Shown here: one piece after another, positions 32,129 to 40,273 of the stretch
How positions within the stretch are numbered: the stretch's first letter is position 1
How the letters are laid out: each line of letters begins with the position of its first letter
Assembly (NCBI GenBank): GCA_044350895.1
Contig: JBILGT010000003.1
Coordinates: 29,413 to 93,412 of the forward strand
Direction of reading: 5' to 3'
Source: OMIS01 sp044350895
GTDB lineage: Bacteria > Patescibacteriota > Microgenomatia > UBA1400 > PJMF01
Length of the DNA stretch: 64,000 nucleotides
Translations under genes and position numbers: made by a program
Notes under the pieces: model-generated
Databases searched by the model: none
The model's input: only the letters and a program-made list of their open reading frames with translations
Told to the model about the DNA's origin: nothing

Positions 32129-33079
32129 ATGCAAGAACAAATCCCTCGCTTTATGATTGTTGATGGGCACGGTTTGATTTACCGTGCGTATCATGCATTT
32201 CCGCCCCTTACAGCTCCTGATGGTTTGATGGTGAATGCAGTTTATGGCTTTGCCAGAATTCTTTTAACCGCCATAGATGAGTATGATCCCACCTACATCG
32301 CTGTGGCGTTTGATCACAAAAAACCAACACTTCGCTCTCAAGAATATGCGGAGTACAAGGCTCATCGACCTAAAATGCCAGATGATTTGCGCGCTCAAAT
32401 TGACCTCGTAAAAGAAGTTGTTACGACATTAAATATTCCCCAATTTGAACTTGAAGGGTATGAAGCTGATGACTTGATCGGGACAGTGACTCGACTGGTT
32501 GCTACAGATCCTGCACTAGAAGTGATGAACTTGGTTGTGACGGGTGACAAAGATCTGCTCCAACTTGTAGACGAAGGTACTCATGTATGGATTCCTGCTC
32601 GTGGTAAGTTTGGCGGCAATGTTGAGTATGGTGCTGCTGAAGTTGTTACAAAAATGGGTGTCAAACCTCTCCAGATCCCAGATTTAAAAGCACTAATGGG
32701 AGATTCATCAGATAATATTCCAGGTGTCAAAGGCGTCGGTCCCAAAACGGCTGCCACACTCATTACCAAGTACGAAACGTTAGAGAAGGTATACGATCGA
32801 GTGAGTTATTTACAAGTAAATCCCACAGAAAAAGATCCACAAATAAAAGGCGCGCTCTTTGAAAATTTGGTTGGAGATAAAGAAAATGCTTTTCTGAGTA
32901 AACGACTTGCCACTATTGATAGGAACGTGCCAATTGAATTTACATTAGAACCTTGCCGCGTTTGCGACTATGATAAGTCTAAGGCAGTAGAACTTTTTGA
33001 GCGTATGGATTTTAAATCGCTCATTCCACTACTTCCTGATGACAATTTTGATGCAGGCATCCAGGATGCACTGTTTTAA
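32129..33079 (+). CDS. 5'-3' exonuclease / flap endonuclease (PolA N-terminal-domain type)
   Basis: 316 residues corresponding to the 5' nuclease domain of DNA polymerase I with no polymerase. Metal-ligand motifs are in order: MIVDGHGLIYRAYHAF, AVAFDHKKPTLRS, YKAHRPKMPDDL, LEGYEADDLIGT, VTGDKDLLQLV, MGDSSDNIPGVKGVGPKTA (helix-hairpin-helix). It removes RNA primers and flaps. The polymerase part of PolA is not adjacent; stand-alone forms are common in reduced genomes. TAAACT (32116-32121) lies seven bases before ATG 32129, without SD. It precedes a glycosyltransferase by three bases. Confidence 0.92.
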   Translation: MQEQIPRFMIVDGHGLIYRAYHAFPPLTAPDGLMVNAVYGFARILLTAIDEYDPTYIAVAFDHKKPTLRSQEYAEYKAHRPKMPDDLRAQIDLVKEVVTTLNIPQFELEGYEADDLIGTVTRLVATDPALEVMNLVVTGDKDLLQLVDEGTHVWIPARGKFGGNVEYGAAEVVTKMGVKPLQIPDLKALMGDSSDNIPGVKGVGPKTAATLITKYETLEKVYDRVSYLQVNPTEKDPQIKGALFENLVGDKENAFLSKRLATIDRNVPIEFTLEPCRVCDYDKSKAVELFERMDFKSLIPLLPDDNFDAGIQDALF

Positions 33080-33082
33080 AAA

Positions 33083-34189
33083 ATGAAAAAACAACCACGC
33101 ATAGCACTCATTCATGACTACTTGATTGAGTATGGTGGTGCAGAGCGGGTGCTTGAGGCACTCCACGAGTTATATCCTGATGCACCTGTCTACACATCTT
33201 TCATAAACAAGGAATCTCTGGGAATTCATTGGCAGCGGTTTGCAGACTGGGATATAACTGAAACCTGGATTTCAAAGTTACCTTTTTATAAAAAATTGCA
33301 CTCTCCATACAGATTATTTGCTCCAGCAGCCTTTAAATCGCTCGATCTGTCAGATTTTGATGTAGTGATTTCATCATCCAATGCGTACTATGCCAAGGCT
33401 GTACACGTCCCAAATGGTGTGCATATCTGCTACTGTCACACGCCACCACGCTCACTCTATGGCTATGCAACAATGACTGACTGGCAACAAAATCCAGTAA
33501 CTCATTTTTTTGGTTCACTCATCAATCATTATTTGCGAATTATTGATTTTAAAATTTCTCAAGAAGTCACCCAGTTCCTCACCAATTCTCAAGAAACAGC
33601 ACGACGAATTGCCAAGTTTTACAAGCGTGAAGCAACTGTTATTTATCCACCAGTGGAAGTGCCAGACTCTCTCCCTACAAGTACCAAAAAAACAGGTGAT
33701 TCATATTTTTTGTATGTTAATCGATTGGCATTTGCCAAGCACCCAGAGATTGCCATTGCCGCATGTGCAGAGTTACAAGTACCACTTAAAGTGGTGGGGA
33801 CTGGTAAATTACTTCCTGAACTGAAAAAAATGGCTCATGAAAATATAGAATTTCTTGGGGCAGTGGATGATGAAACGCTTCATACGTTGTATACCAATGC
33901 AACAGCACTACTGTATCCTGTGGAAGATGAAGATTTTGGCATCGTCCCGATTGAAGCAATGGGATATGGCGTGCCGGTGATTGCGCATAATTCTGGAGGT
34001 CCACGCGAGACAATTATTGATGGTAAAACTGGAGTGCTCTTTGATAATCTCTCAGTTGCAGGATTGGTGCGTGCCATTGAAAAGAGTAGAACCATACAAT
34101 TCACTAGTGAAATAATTCACAAACATGCGCTACAATTCAGAAAAGAAGTTTTTCTTAAAAGAATTGCAGAGTTTGTAAAAAACTGCTGA
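33083..34189 (+). CDS. Glycosyltransferase family 4 (WbaZ-like)
   Basis: 368 residues with the GT-B fold. N-terminal IALIHDYLIEYGGAERVL (GGAE donor-domain loop), ICYCHTPPRSLYGY and the C-terminal nucleotide-sugar site PVEDEDFGIVPIEAMGYGVPVIAHNSGGPRETI, where the E-x7-E pair binds the donor. HTPPR plus the alignment to mannosyltransferase WbaZ-type proteins suggests a mannose or related donor, but this is inferred. Acts in the cytoplasm on a lipid-linked or surface glycan. Follows the exonuclease gene by three bases and precedes a small unknown gene by 13. Confidence 0.88.
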   Translation: MKKQPRIALIHDYLIEYGGAERVLEALHELYPDAPVYTSFINKESLGIHWQRFADWDITETWISKLPFYKKLHSPYRLFAPAAFKSLDLSDFDVVISSSNAYYAKAVHVPNGVHICYCHTPPRSLYGYATMTDWQQNPVTHFFGSLINHYLRIIDFKISQEVTQFLTNSQETARRIAKFYKREATVIYPPVEVPDSLPTSTKKTGDSYFLYVNRLAFAKHPEIAIAACAELQVPLKVVGTGKLLPELKKMAHENIEFLGAVDDETLHTLYTNATALLYPVEDEDFGIVPIEAMGYGVPVIAHNSGGPRETIIDGKTGVLFDNLSVAGLVRAIEKSRTIQFTSEIIHKHALQFRKEVFLKRIAEFVKNC

Positions 34190-34202
34190 GGTACTTGAAC
34201 CT

Positions 34203-34619
34203 ATGACTCCAAACGCAGGTGAAGTAGAACAAAGATTTGCACTTCAAGCTCCACTAAATGTTTTCGAGCTCAAATTATTACTTCATATAACGGGTTTATA
34301 CCCCAAAGAACCATTTCTGTATCCTGGTGATTGTTCACATAATTATCAAGAATTATTTGCCAAGGGACTACGATTTCACCCAAATGTGCATTGTTTAGTG
34401 GTTCCCGTTGGCTGTGATTTGCAACAATATACAGTAAAGACCAAGGGTTTTGATCCAGGTACTTACCAACTTGCGATTTTCTGTCAGGTTACTGGCAAGC
34501 GCTTTGAACCATTTGATCGACCGCACGTGCTTAAAAATGATGACACCGGCGAAATACTTCGAGTATGTCACGAAGGCATGGATTGGCTGATTGCCCAAGG
34601 TTGGAAAAAAGTGAGCTAG
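34203..34619 (+). CDS. Small protein of unknown function
   Basis: 138 residues, not recognised. Contains several Cys and His (CSHNY, HCLVVPVGCD, FCQ, VCHEGMDW) spread without an obvious metal-binding spacing, and strand-rich segments. No signal peptide or membrane helix. It follows the GT4 gene by 13 bases on the same strand and is probably cotranscribed; its stop lies 14 bases from the convergent GH39-like gene. Confidence 0.6.
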   Translation: MTPNAGEVEQRFALQAPLNVFELKLLLHITGLYPKEPFLYPGDCSHNYQELFAKGLRFHPNVHCLVVPVGCDLQQYTVKTKGFDPGTYQLAIFCQVTGKRFEPFDRPHVLKNDDTGEILRVCHEGMDWLIAQGWKKVS

Positions 34620-34632
34620 AGTCTCAGAAATT

Positions 34633-36069
34633 TTACTGTTTATCAATTTGAATTAAAGCGACTTCAGATGGACCCATTGGAATTGTAAGTTGAAGATTTG
34701 TTTCAACAGTAGATGCCGTTGTTGTCTCACGTTGTTTATTTAAAAAGATTTTAGTAACCTGATAATTGCCTGGTACCAAATTCTGAAAAGTAACTGGAAC
34801 AGCTTCTACATTTCTTGCTTGTGGATCATAGTTGGCAAGCAAAACCTGGAAAGACTGATCATTTACCTTTGTCCCAATTGCTTTGACATACGTTCCTTTA
34901 CCAAGCGTTTGCAATCGTTCTGGCCCGAGCAGTTCAAGCATGGTGAGAGCTTTATACCGTGGTTTTGGTTGTGAACCAAAGTCTCCATGCGTGAACAGCC
35001 CCCAGCGGCCCCATTGAGCTTTTCCAGCAGGGTCTTTTCCGTCCTGAATTTCAAAAGCAAAAGCGCGGTCAATAACTCCAATCATCTCAATTGAAGCTGC
35101 TGCAGTGTGGGCGGCACCAAAGCTGTTGTCATAGCCAGCATTATTTTTGCTGTCATGACCCCATTCAGTGATATGAAATTCTACAGTTGGTTTAAGCTGT
35201 GGGTATGCCTCAATCCAACTTTGAACTTCAAACATGTCTTGTTTGTACCGGTTGATGTCGGTGTCATACCGATGCCATGAGAAAAAATCGAATCGCAAGT
35301 TATTGGCAATTACATGTTTTGCCAATGCATCAAACCAGTTTTTATATAATGCTGTAATCGCTGGTCCACCAATTTTAAATGGCTGAGAAACACGTGCATT
35401 TTGAGCTCCTTTGGCAGCGAATTCATATAAGGTCAGATAGTTGCGCTCGCCATAATACTTCCAGCCACCAAAAAGATCTGGTTCATTCCAAACTTCATAG
35501 TAAACATCTGGAGTATTGCGTGCACCGCTGATATGTTCGATTGTTTTTTGAACTGTTAGTTGCCAGTCTTCATACCGCTGTGGTGGAGCGACAATATCAC
35601 CGCTACTAATAACCGGCGGCATATATGAAAGAGAAATGTATGGTTTGGCTCCAGTTGCTTTAATATCATCAAGTAGTCCATCAAGCTTTGTGAAATTAAA
35701 ACTCAGATTGCCAGGGACACCTTGGACGATGTCATAAAAGTCATAGAGATGGTCAATACGGATATATTCAGGATGAATAGCTTTAACTTGAGCGACAAGT
35801 GGCTGTAAACGCCAGCCGTGATCTTCCCCACCTTGCGCGAGATTCCGCCAAGGTCGTGGAAGTGGACCGATCACGCCTTGTGTATCAATGACAATATTGG
35901 CTGGTTCTGAATTGGCTCGTGAAATGTATTCTCGAACTACATCAAAGCCGCGGACGCCAAAAATCAAAGCAAGCGAAATGACAACCAAGCCCACTGCTTT
36001 CCAGATATAGACTGACTTTGTAACTTTTTTGCCATTTCGATGTGACATTTGTAACTGTAATAGTGCCAT
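34633..36069 (-). CDS. Membrane-anchored glycoside hydrolase, GH39-like (TIM-barrel)
   Basis: 478 residues from ATG 36069 (the frame is open to 36159, but that stretch holds the hrcA-side operator; ATG 36048 is another option). N-terminal basic segment and one membrane helix (VYIWKAVGLVVISLALIFGV) tether an extracytoplasmic TIM barrel. The acid/base Glu lies in YEVWNEPDLFGGW and the nucleophile Glu in FHITEWGHDS, the clan GH-A pattern seen in GH39 beta-xylosidases and alpha-L-iduronidases. RIDHLYDFYD and FFSWHRYDTD fit the barrel. A small beta domain closes the C-terminus. Substrate unknown; possibly the cell's own or host glycans. Confidence 0.78.
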   Translation of the reverse strand: MALLQLQMSHRNGKKVTKSVYIWKAVGLVVISLALIFGVRGFDVVREYISRANSEPANIVIDTQGVIGPLPRPWRNLAQGGEDHGWRLQPLVAQVKAIHPEYIRIDHLYDFYDIVQGVPGNLSFNFTKLDGLLDDIKATGAKPYISLSYMPPVISSGDIVAPPQRYEDWQLTVQKTIEHISGARNTPDVYYEVWNEPDLFGGWKYYGERNYLTLYEFAAKGAQNARVSQPFKIGGPAITALYKNWFDALAKHVIANNLRFDFFSWHRYDTDINRYKQDMFEVQSWIEAYPQLKPTVEFHITEWGHDSKNNAGYDNSFGAAHTAAASIEMIGVIDRAFAFEIQDGKDPAGKAQWGRWGLFTHGDFGSQPKPRYKALTMLELLGPERLQTLGKGTYVKAIGTKVNDQSFQVLLANYDPQARNVEAVPVTFQNLVPGNYQVTKIFLNKQRETTTASTVETNLQLTIPMGPSEVALIQIDKQ

Positions 36070-36113
36070 ATTTCTAATTCTCAGAGTAGTAGTGGAATAT
36101 GTAATTTGACTTT

Positions 36114-36140
36114 TTAGCAAACAAGATATATTATTGCTAA
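36114..36140. promoter_or_regulatory. Diverged CIRCE upstream of hrcA
   Basis: TTAGCAAAC (36114-36122), nine-base spacer, TATTGCTAA (36132-36140). TTAGCAA pairs with TTGCTAA, in the same 9-N9-9 layout as the groES and dnaK sites. It lies 23 bases before the hrcA -35 and in the 5' region of the divergent GH39-like gene. Confidence 0.65.
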
Positions 36141-36162
36141 TAACCAAGCTTTTTTTCATTGC

Positions 36163-36191
36163 TTGATTGTAAAAACGTAATTGCGTATAAC
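36163..36191 (+). promoter_or_regulatory. hrcA promoter
   Basis: TTGATT (36163-36168), 17-base spacer, TATAAC (36186-36191). The -10 ends six bases before ATG 36198; leaderless arrangement. Confidence 0.65.
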
Positions 36192-36197
36192 AAAGAT

Positions 36198-36920
36198 ATG
36201 ATTGATCTTACAGCCAGACAAATCCAGATTTTACGCGCCATTATTCAAGAATTTATCGAAACTGCCGAACCAGTTGGCTCTGATACGATCGATAAAAAGT
36301 ATTCTATTGGTGTTTCCCCAGCCACTATCCGCAATGAGATGGTGCAACTTACCAATCAAGGCTACCTCAACAAACATCACAGTAGTGCTGGCCGTATCCC
36401 TACCTCTGTCGCTCTAAAGTTGTATGTCAACGAGCTCATGAAAGAAAAAGAACTTTCAGTGGCAGATGAAGTTTCTGCAAAAGAAAAAATCTGGCATACC
36501 AAAAATGAACTGGATGACTTACTTGGTGAACTTACAAAAGTTCTCGCAGATAAATCTAAAGCATTGGGTTTAACATTGATTAACGATAAACGGATTATCC
36601 ATTCTGGATATGCAAATTTACTTGATATGCCAGAATTTTATGATATCAATGTTATGCGCCAAGTGTTGCGTTTGATTGAAGAAGTTAAAATTCTTGAAGA
36701 AATCTTTTCGCACAGCAACAGTGATAACCAAGTCCAAGTTGTATATGGTCAAGAGCTGGGTAATAAAGTTCTAGAACCAATTGGTTTAATCCATATGACA
36801 TTTGTAGTGCGTGGCTCACGGTGCAGAGTCGGCGTGCTTGGCTCAAGTCGTTTTGACTATGCGTACATTATTCCAATGATGAAGTATGTGCGAACACTCG
36901 TAAAAGAAATGGTCGAGTAA
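36198..36920 (+). CDS. hrcA: Heat-shock repressor HrcA, shortened
   Basis: 240 residues from ATG 36198; typical HrcA has 330-350. The N-terminal winged-helix part is conserved: LTARQIQILRAIIQEFIETAEPVGS, VSPATIRNEMVQLTNQGYL and SSAGRIPT, all diagnostic of HrcA. The GAF-like domain is abbreviated and the insert dimerising domain appears lost, although the end (IGLIHMTFVVRGSRCRVGVLGSSRFDY) matches the HrcA C-terminal GPxRM-like region. It represses chaperone operons by binding CIRCE and needs GroEL for activity. It heads hrcA-grpE-unknown-dnaK. Start chosen because the promoter -10 ends six bases upstream; the ORF itself is open to 36159. Confidence 0.92.
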   Translation: MIDLTARQIQILRAIIQEFIETAEPVGSDTIDKKYSIGVSPATIRNEMVQLTNQGYLNKHHSSAGRIPTSVALKLYVNELMKEKELSVADEVSAKEKIWHTKNELDDLLGELTKVLADKSKALGLTLINDKRIIHSGYANLLDMPEFYDINVMRQVLRLIEEVKILEEIFSHSNSDNQVQVVYGQELGNKVLEPIGLIHMTFVVRGSRCRVGVLGSSRFDYAYIIPMMKYVRTLVKEMVE

Positions 36921-36979
36921 TTCCTCACCAAAAATTGTAGCAACTTGCCCAACTGTAAAAATAGAAAGTAGTGAGCGGT

Positions 36980-37480
36980 ATGAACGAACCTAAAAAAACT
37001 TCCCCAACACCAAATGATGATCTACAACTAGATCCTGCAGTTGCGCAGCTGAGCGATAAAATTGCAGAACTTGAAGCGCAAATCGCCCAAGCCAAAGATA
37101 GTGCGTTACGTGCCCAAGCAGATTACCAAAACCTCCAACGTCGTTCTCGAGAAGAAAAAGCCCACGTGACTAAATTCGCTACCAAGGCATTGGTTGAAGA
37201 CATGCTTGAGCCACTCGAACATTTGAGCATGACTGCGGAACAACTCAAAAATCCAATTCTGGATATGGTCTTACAAAAGTTATGGAGTGTTCTTGAAGAC
37301 CATGGTTTGCAAGAGCTCAAAGTTTTGGGAAAGCCGTATGATGTACTAGAGATGGAAGTGGTTGATTTGGTGGATGGTGCAACGGAATCAGATGGTGTTG
37401 TGGTTAAAATTGTGAAGCGCGGCTACTCGATCAACGGTGCAATAATCCAGCACGCAAAAGTAGTAATTGGGAAAAAATAG
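36980..37480 (+). CDS. grpE: Nucleotide exchange factor GrpE
   Basis: 166 residues from ATG 36980 (an in-frame GTG at 36971 would add three). It has a long N-terminal helix with LSDKIAELEAQIAQAKDSALRAQADYQNLQRRSREEKAHVTKFA, the dimer coiled coil, and the C-terminal beta wing with the family signature YSINGAIIQHAKVVIGKK. It catalyses ADP release from DnaK and acts as a thermosensor. Follows hrcA by 59 bases and belongs to the HrcA-controlled chaperone cluster. Confidence 0.95.
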   Translation: MNEPKKTSPTPNDDLQLDPAVAQLSDKIAELEAQIAQAKDSALRAQADYQNLQRRSREEKAHVTKFATKALVEDMLEPLEHLSMTAEQLKNPILDMVLQKLWSVLEDHGLQELKVLGKPYDVLEMEVVDLVDGATESDGVVVKIVKRGYSINGAIIQHAKVVIGKK

Positions 37481-37501
37481 AGTTTTAGAAGGAAACTTTG
37501 T

Positions 37502-38167
37502 ATGCAACCTCCAGAAAATATTAAGTATCCAAGTGCCGAAGAAGAGAATATAGACTTTCAAAGACTCTTCGCAGATATGAGCCGAGATGAAATTAGAGTG
37601 TTGTACGCACTTCTGGTAGGCGACTCACACTCCGAAGATATTGACCATGTGTATGAAATTTTGAATTATGAATCTGAGATTGAAGTTTTTTCAAGAGAAC
37701 AAATTGAGGAAATTCTGAAAAAGCTTGCTTCATCAGCAATCGGAGTTATCTCTCTAAATAATGGTCAGATATATCGTAACACCGCATTTTTTACATTTCT
37801 TGATGGAGTAGTCAGAGCTGGGAAAACGCCACAAACTATCCATGAGGACTTGAAATCAAGCCAGCAAGTATTTCCCTGGTTAGCTGAGAGATTTAGCGTC
37901 CACCAGCAACATGTTTTAGCTGCTGTGATGCTACTTTCATTAACCCAGATGGAAAAGCAACAAATACTAGACTATATAGCTAGCGCAAGTGAAGTCGCTC
38001 ATGATGTTACACCATTTGCAATGACTATGGCAGAAGTTGATGTTGCTCTAGCAGAGCTTGCTGAACAAGGTGTGATTAGTGTTGATGGGTCAATAGTACA
38101 GCGGATAGATACTCAATTTTTCGAAGAACTCGAACGAGATGTTTTAGGTAATTTTAGTGATACATAG
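37502..38167 (+). CDS. Unknown protein between grpE and dnaK
   Basis: 221 residues, not recognised. Acidic, helical, no membrane segment. Two similar parts may exist: residues ~25-100 (DEIRVLYALLVG...EEILKKLASSAIGVISLNNGQIYRN) and ~130-205 (QQHVLAAVMLLSL...VDVALAELAEQGVISVDGSIVQR). Both end in a helix followed by xGVISxxxGxIxxR, as in a winged-helix domain. A tandem winged-helix regulator or adaptor is therefore possible. SD AAGGAAA lies seven bases before ATG 37502. Its position inside the grpE-dnaK unit suggests a chaperone or heat-shock connection. Confidence 0.65.
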   Translation: MQPPENIKYPSAEEENIDFQRLFADMSRDEIRVLYALLVGDSHSEDIDHVYEILNYESEIEVFSREQIEEILKKLASSAIGVISLNNGQIYRNTAFFTFLDGVVRAGKTPQTIHEDLKSSQQVFPWLAERFSVHQQHVLAAVMLLSLTQMEKQQILDYIASASEVAHDVTPFAMTMAEVDVALAELAEQGVISVDGSIVQRIDTQFFEELERDVLGNFSDT

Positions 38168-38171
38168 GTTG

Positions 38172-38211
38172 CTAGCAGTGTATTGACTTAACTGCTAAGT
38201 TTGTGTATATT
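38172..38211 (+). promoter_or_regulatory. dnaK promoter with diverged CIRCE
   Basis: CTAGCAGTG (38172-38180), nine-base spacer, AACTGCTAA (38190-38198): the same variant CIRCE as at groES. The -35 TTGACT (38183-38188) lies inside the spacer, followed by 17 bases and TATATT (38206-38211). HrcA bound here would cover the -35. dnaK thus has its own promoter apart from hrcA-grpE. Confidence 0.85.
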
Positions 38212-38255
38212 TAGTTTTTAGAAATTTAAAACAATAGAGTAATAAAAGGAGCTAT

Positions 38256-40205
38256 ATGGCAGATGCACAAGCACAAGGAAAAATTATTGGTATCGATCTT
38301 GGTACCACCAACTCTGCAGTTGCAGTGATGGAAGGTGGCACACCAAAGATCATCCCAACGAGTGAAGGAAGAAATACTTTCCCCTCAATTGTTGCCTTTA
38401 AAGGCAGTGAAATTATTGTTGGTGATCCTGCCAAACGTCAGATGGTTCTCAATCCAAAAAAGACTGTCAATTCAGTCAAACGGTTTATGGGTCGCAAATT
38501 TGCCGACACTGCAGTTAAAGAAGCTATCAAACACGTTGCATACACAATTACCACTGGTAAAGATGGTATGGCTGTCGTTGATATTGATAGTAAAAACTAC
38601 TCACCACAAGAAATTTCCGCTCAAATTTTGGCAAAAGCGAAACGCGATGCTGAAAGTTATTTAGGAACAACAGTAACCCGAGCAGTGATCACTGTACCTG
38701 CGTACTTTGATGACTCACAGCGTCAAGCCACCAAACAAGCTGGTGAGATTGCTGGTCTGACTGTTGAGCGCATCGTTAACGAGCCAACAGCCGCGGCACT
38801 CGCATATGGTCTCGATAAAAAAGGCAATCGCACCATTGCTGTCTACGACCTTGGTGGAGGAACTTTTGACATTTCAATTTTAGATATTGGCGATGGTGTC
38901 TTTGAAGTTAAAGCTACCAACGGTGATACATTCCTTGGTGGAGACGACTTTGATAACGTCATCATTGACTGGATTTTAGCTGAGTTCAAAAAGGAGACTG
39001 GCAAAGATCTCTCAAAAGATCCACAAGCTTTGCAACGTATTAAAGATGCCGCTGAAAAAGCAAAAATCGAGTTATCAAGTGCTCAAAATTCAGAAATCAA
39101 TCAACCATTTATTACCCAAGGTGATGAAGGTCCTCTACACTTAACAATGAGTCTTACTCGTGCCAAACTTGAAGAGTTGGTAGATAGTCTTATCAGACGC
39201 TCATTTGAACCAGTCAAGAAAGCACTGGCAGATGCCAAGATTGAAGCCAAAGATGTTGCTGATGTCGTGATGGTGGGTGGTATGACTCGCATGCCAAAAG
39301 TTGTTGAAGAAGTTAAAAAATTCTTTGGCAAACAACCTCATCAAGGTGTTAACCCAGATGAAGTTGTCGCTATTGGAGCAGCTGTGCAAGCTGGCGTGAT
39401 CGGTGGAGATGTCAAAGATGTTGTGTTGCTCGACGTAACACCACTGACACTCGGTCTTGAAACACTGGGTGGTGTCAGAACCGCTTTGATTGAGCGCAAC
39501 ACGACAATCCCAACCAGTAAGTCACAAGTCTTTTCAACCGCAGCCGACAACCAGACTCAGGTGGAAATTAATGTTCTGCAAGGTGAGCGTGAAATGGCCG
39601 CAGACAACCGCTCACTGGGACGATTTGTACTTGATGGAATCCCACCTGCACAACGTGGTATGCCACAAGTTGAAGTGACTTTTGATATTGACTCAAATGG
39701 TATCTTGCACGTTACTGCCAAAGAGAAAAACACTGGTAAGGAACAGAAGATCACTATTCAGAATTCTACCAATCTCTCTGAAGAGGAAGTAGAAAAAATG
39801 AAGGCTGATGCTGAAAAACATGCAGATGAAGACAAGCGCAAAAAAGAGCTAATCGAAGCGCGCAATCATGCTAACAGTGTTTCATTTGAGATTGAAAAAC
39901 AACTCAAAGACTACGGTGACAAGCTCGATCCAAAAGACAAAGAAGAGATTGAAACCAATGTCAAAAAGCTTAAAGAACTGGCAGCACAAGACAGTGCCAC
40001 CAAAGAAGATTTAGACAAAGCTACTGAAGAGATGTTTAAGTCTGCCCAAAAAATTGGTGAAGCAATGCAAAAAGCTGGAGCCACACCTGGTGGTCAACCT
40101 GGCGCTGATGCAGCTGGAGAAGCAGAAACCGCAAATGATGACAAAAAGAAGTCCGAAGACAAAGAAAAAGGTTCTGCTGAAGAAGGCGAAGTCGTTAAAG
40201 AGTAA
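38256..40205 (+). CDS. dnaK: Molecular chaperone DnaK (Hsp70)
   Basis: 649 residues, full length. Signatures: GIDLGTTNSAVAVMEGG, VPAYFDDSQRQATKQAGEIAGL, NEPTAAALAYGLDK, IAVYDLGGGTFDISIL, MVGGMTRMPKVVE, substrate-binding domain with DVTPLTLGLETLGG, helical lid, and an acidic Gly/Ala/Glu-rich tail. AAAAGGAG precedes ATG 38256. ATP-driven folding cycles with DnaJ (46.4 kb) and GrpE (37.0 kb). Controlled by the variant CIRCE that overlaps the -35, and closed by a strong terminator 25 bases after the stop. Confidence 0.97.
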   Translation: MADAQAQGKIIGIDLGTTNSAVAVMEGGTPKIIPTSEGRNTFPSIVAFKGSEIIVGDPAKRQMVLNPKKTVNSVKRFMGRKFADTAVKEAIKHVAYTITTGKDGMAVVDIDSKNYSPQEISAQILAKAKRDAESYLGTTVTRAVITVPAYFDDSQRQATKQAGEIAGLTVERIVNEPTAAALAYGLDKKGNRTIAVYDLGGGTFDISILDIGDGVFEVKATNGDTFLGGDDFDNVIIDWILAEFKKETGKDLSKDPQALQRIKDAAEKAKIELSSAQNSEINQPFITQGDEGPLHLTMSLTRAKLEELVDSLIRRSFEPVKKALADAKIEAKDVADVVMVGGMTRMPKVVEEVKKFFGKQPHQGVNPDEVVAIGAAVQAGVIGGDVKDVVLLDVTPLTLGLETLGGVRTALIERNTTIPTSKSQVFSTAADNQTQVEINVLQGEREMAADNRSLGRFVLDGIPPAQRGMPQVEVTFDIDSNGILHVTAKEKNTGKEQKITIQNSTNLSEEEVEKMKADAEKHADEDKRKKELIEARNHANSVSFEIEKQLKDYGDKLDPKDKEEIETNVKKLKELAAQDSATKEDLDKATEEMFKSAQKIGEAMQKAGATPGGQPGADAAGEAETANDDKKKSEDKEKGSAEEGEVVKE

Positions 40206-40230
40206 CCAGCAATTATTTGTTAGAAACTAA

Positions 40231-40259
40231 AAAAGCCTCGCATAACTGCGAGGCTTTTT
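40231..40259 (+). terminator. Rho-independent terminator of dnaK
   Basis: AAAAGCCTCGCA (40231-40242), TAAC loop, TGCGAGGC (40247-40254), five Ts. Twelve-pair stem including A-T pairs; it may also serve the convergent gene on the minus strand because the left side is A-rich. Confidence 0.95.
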
Positions 40260-40273
40260 GATTGTTCAAAATA

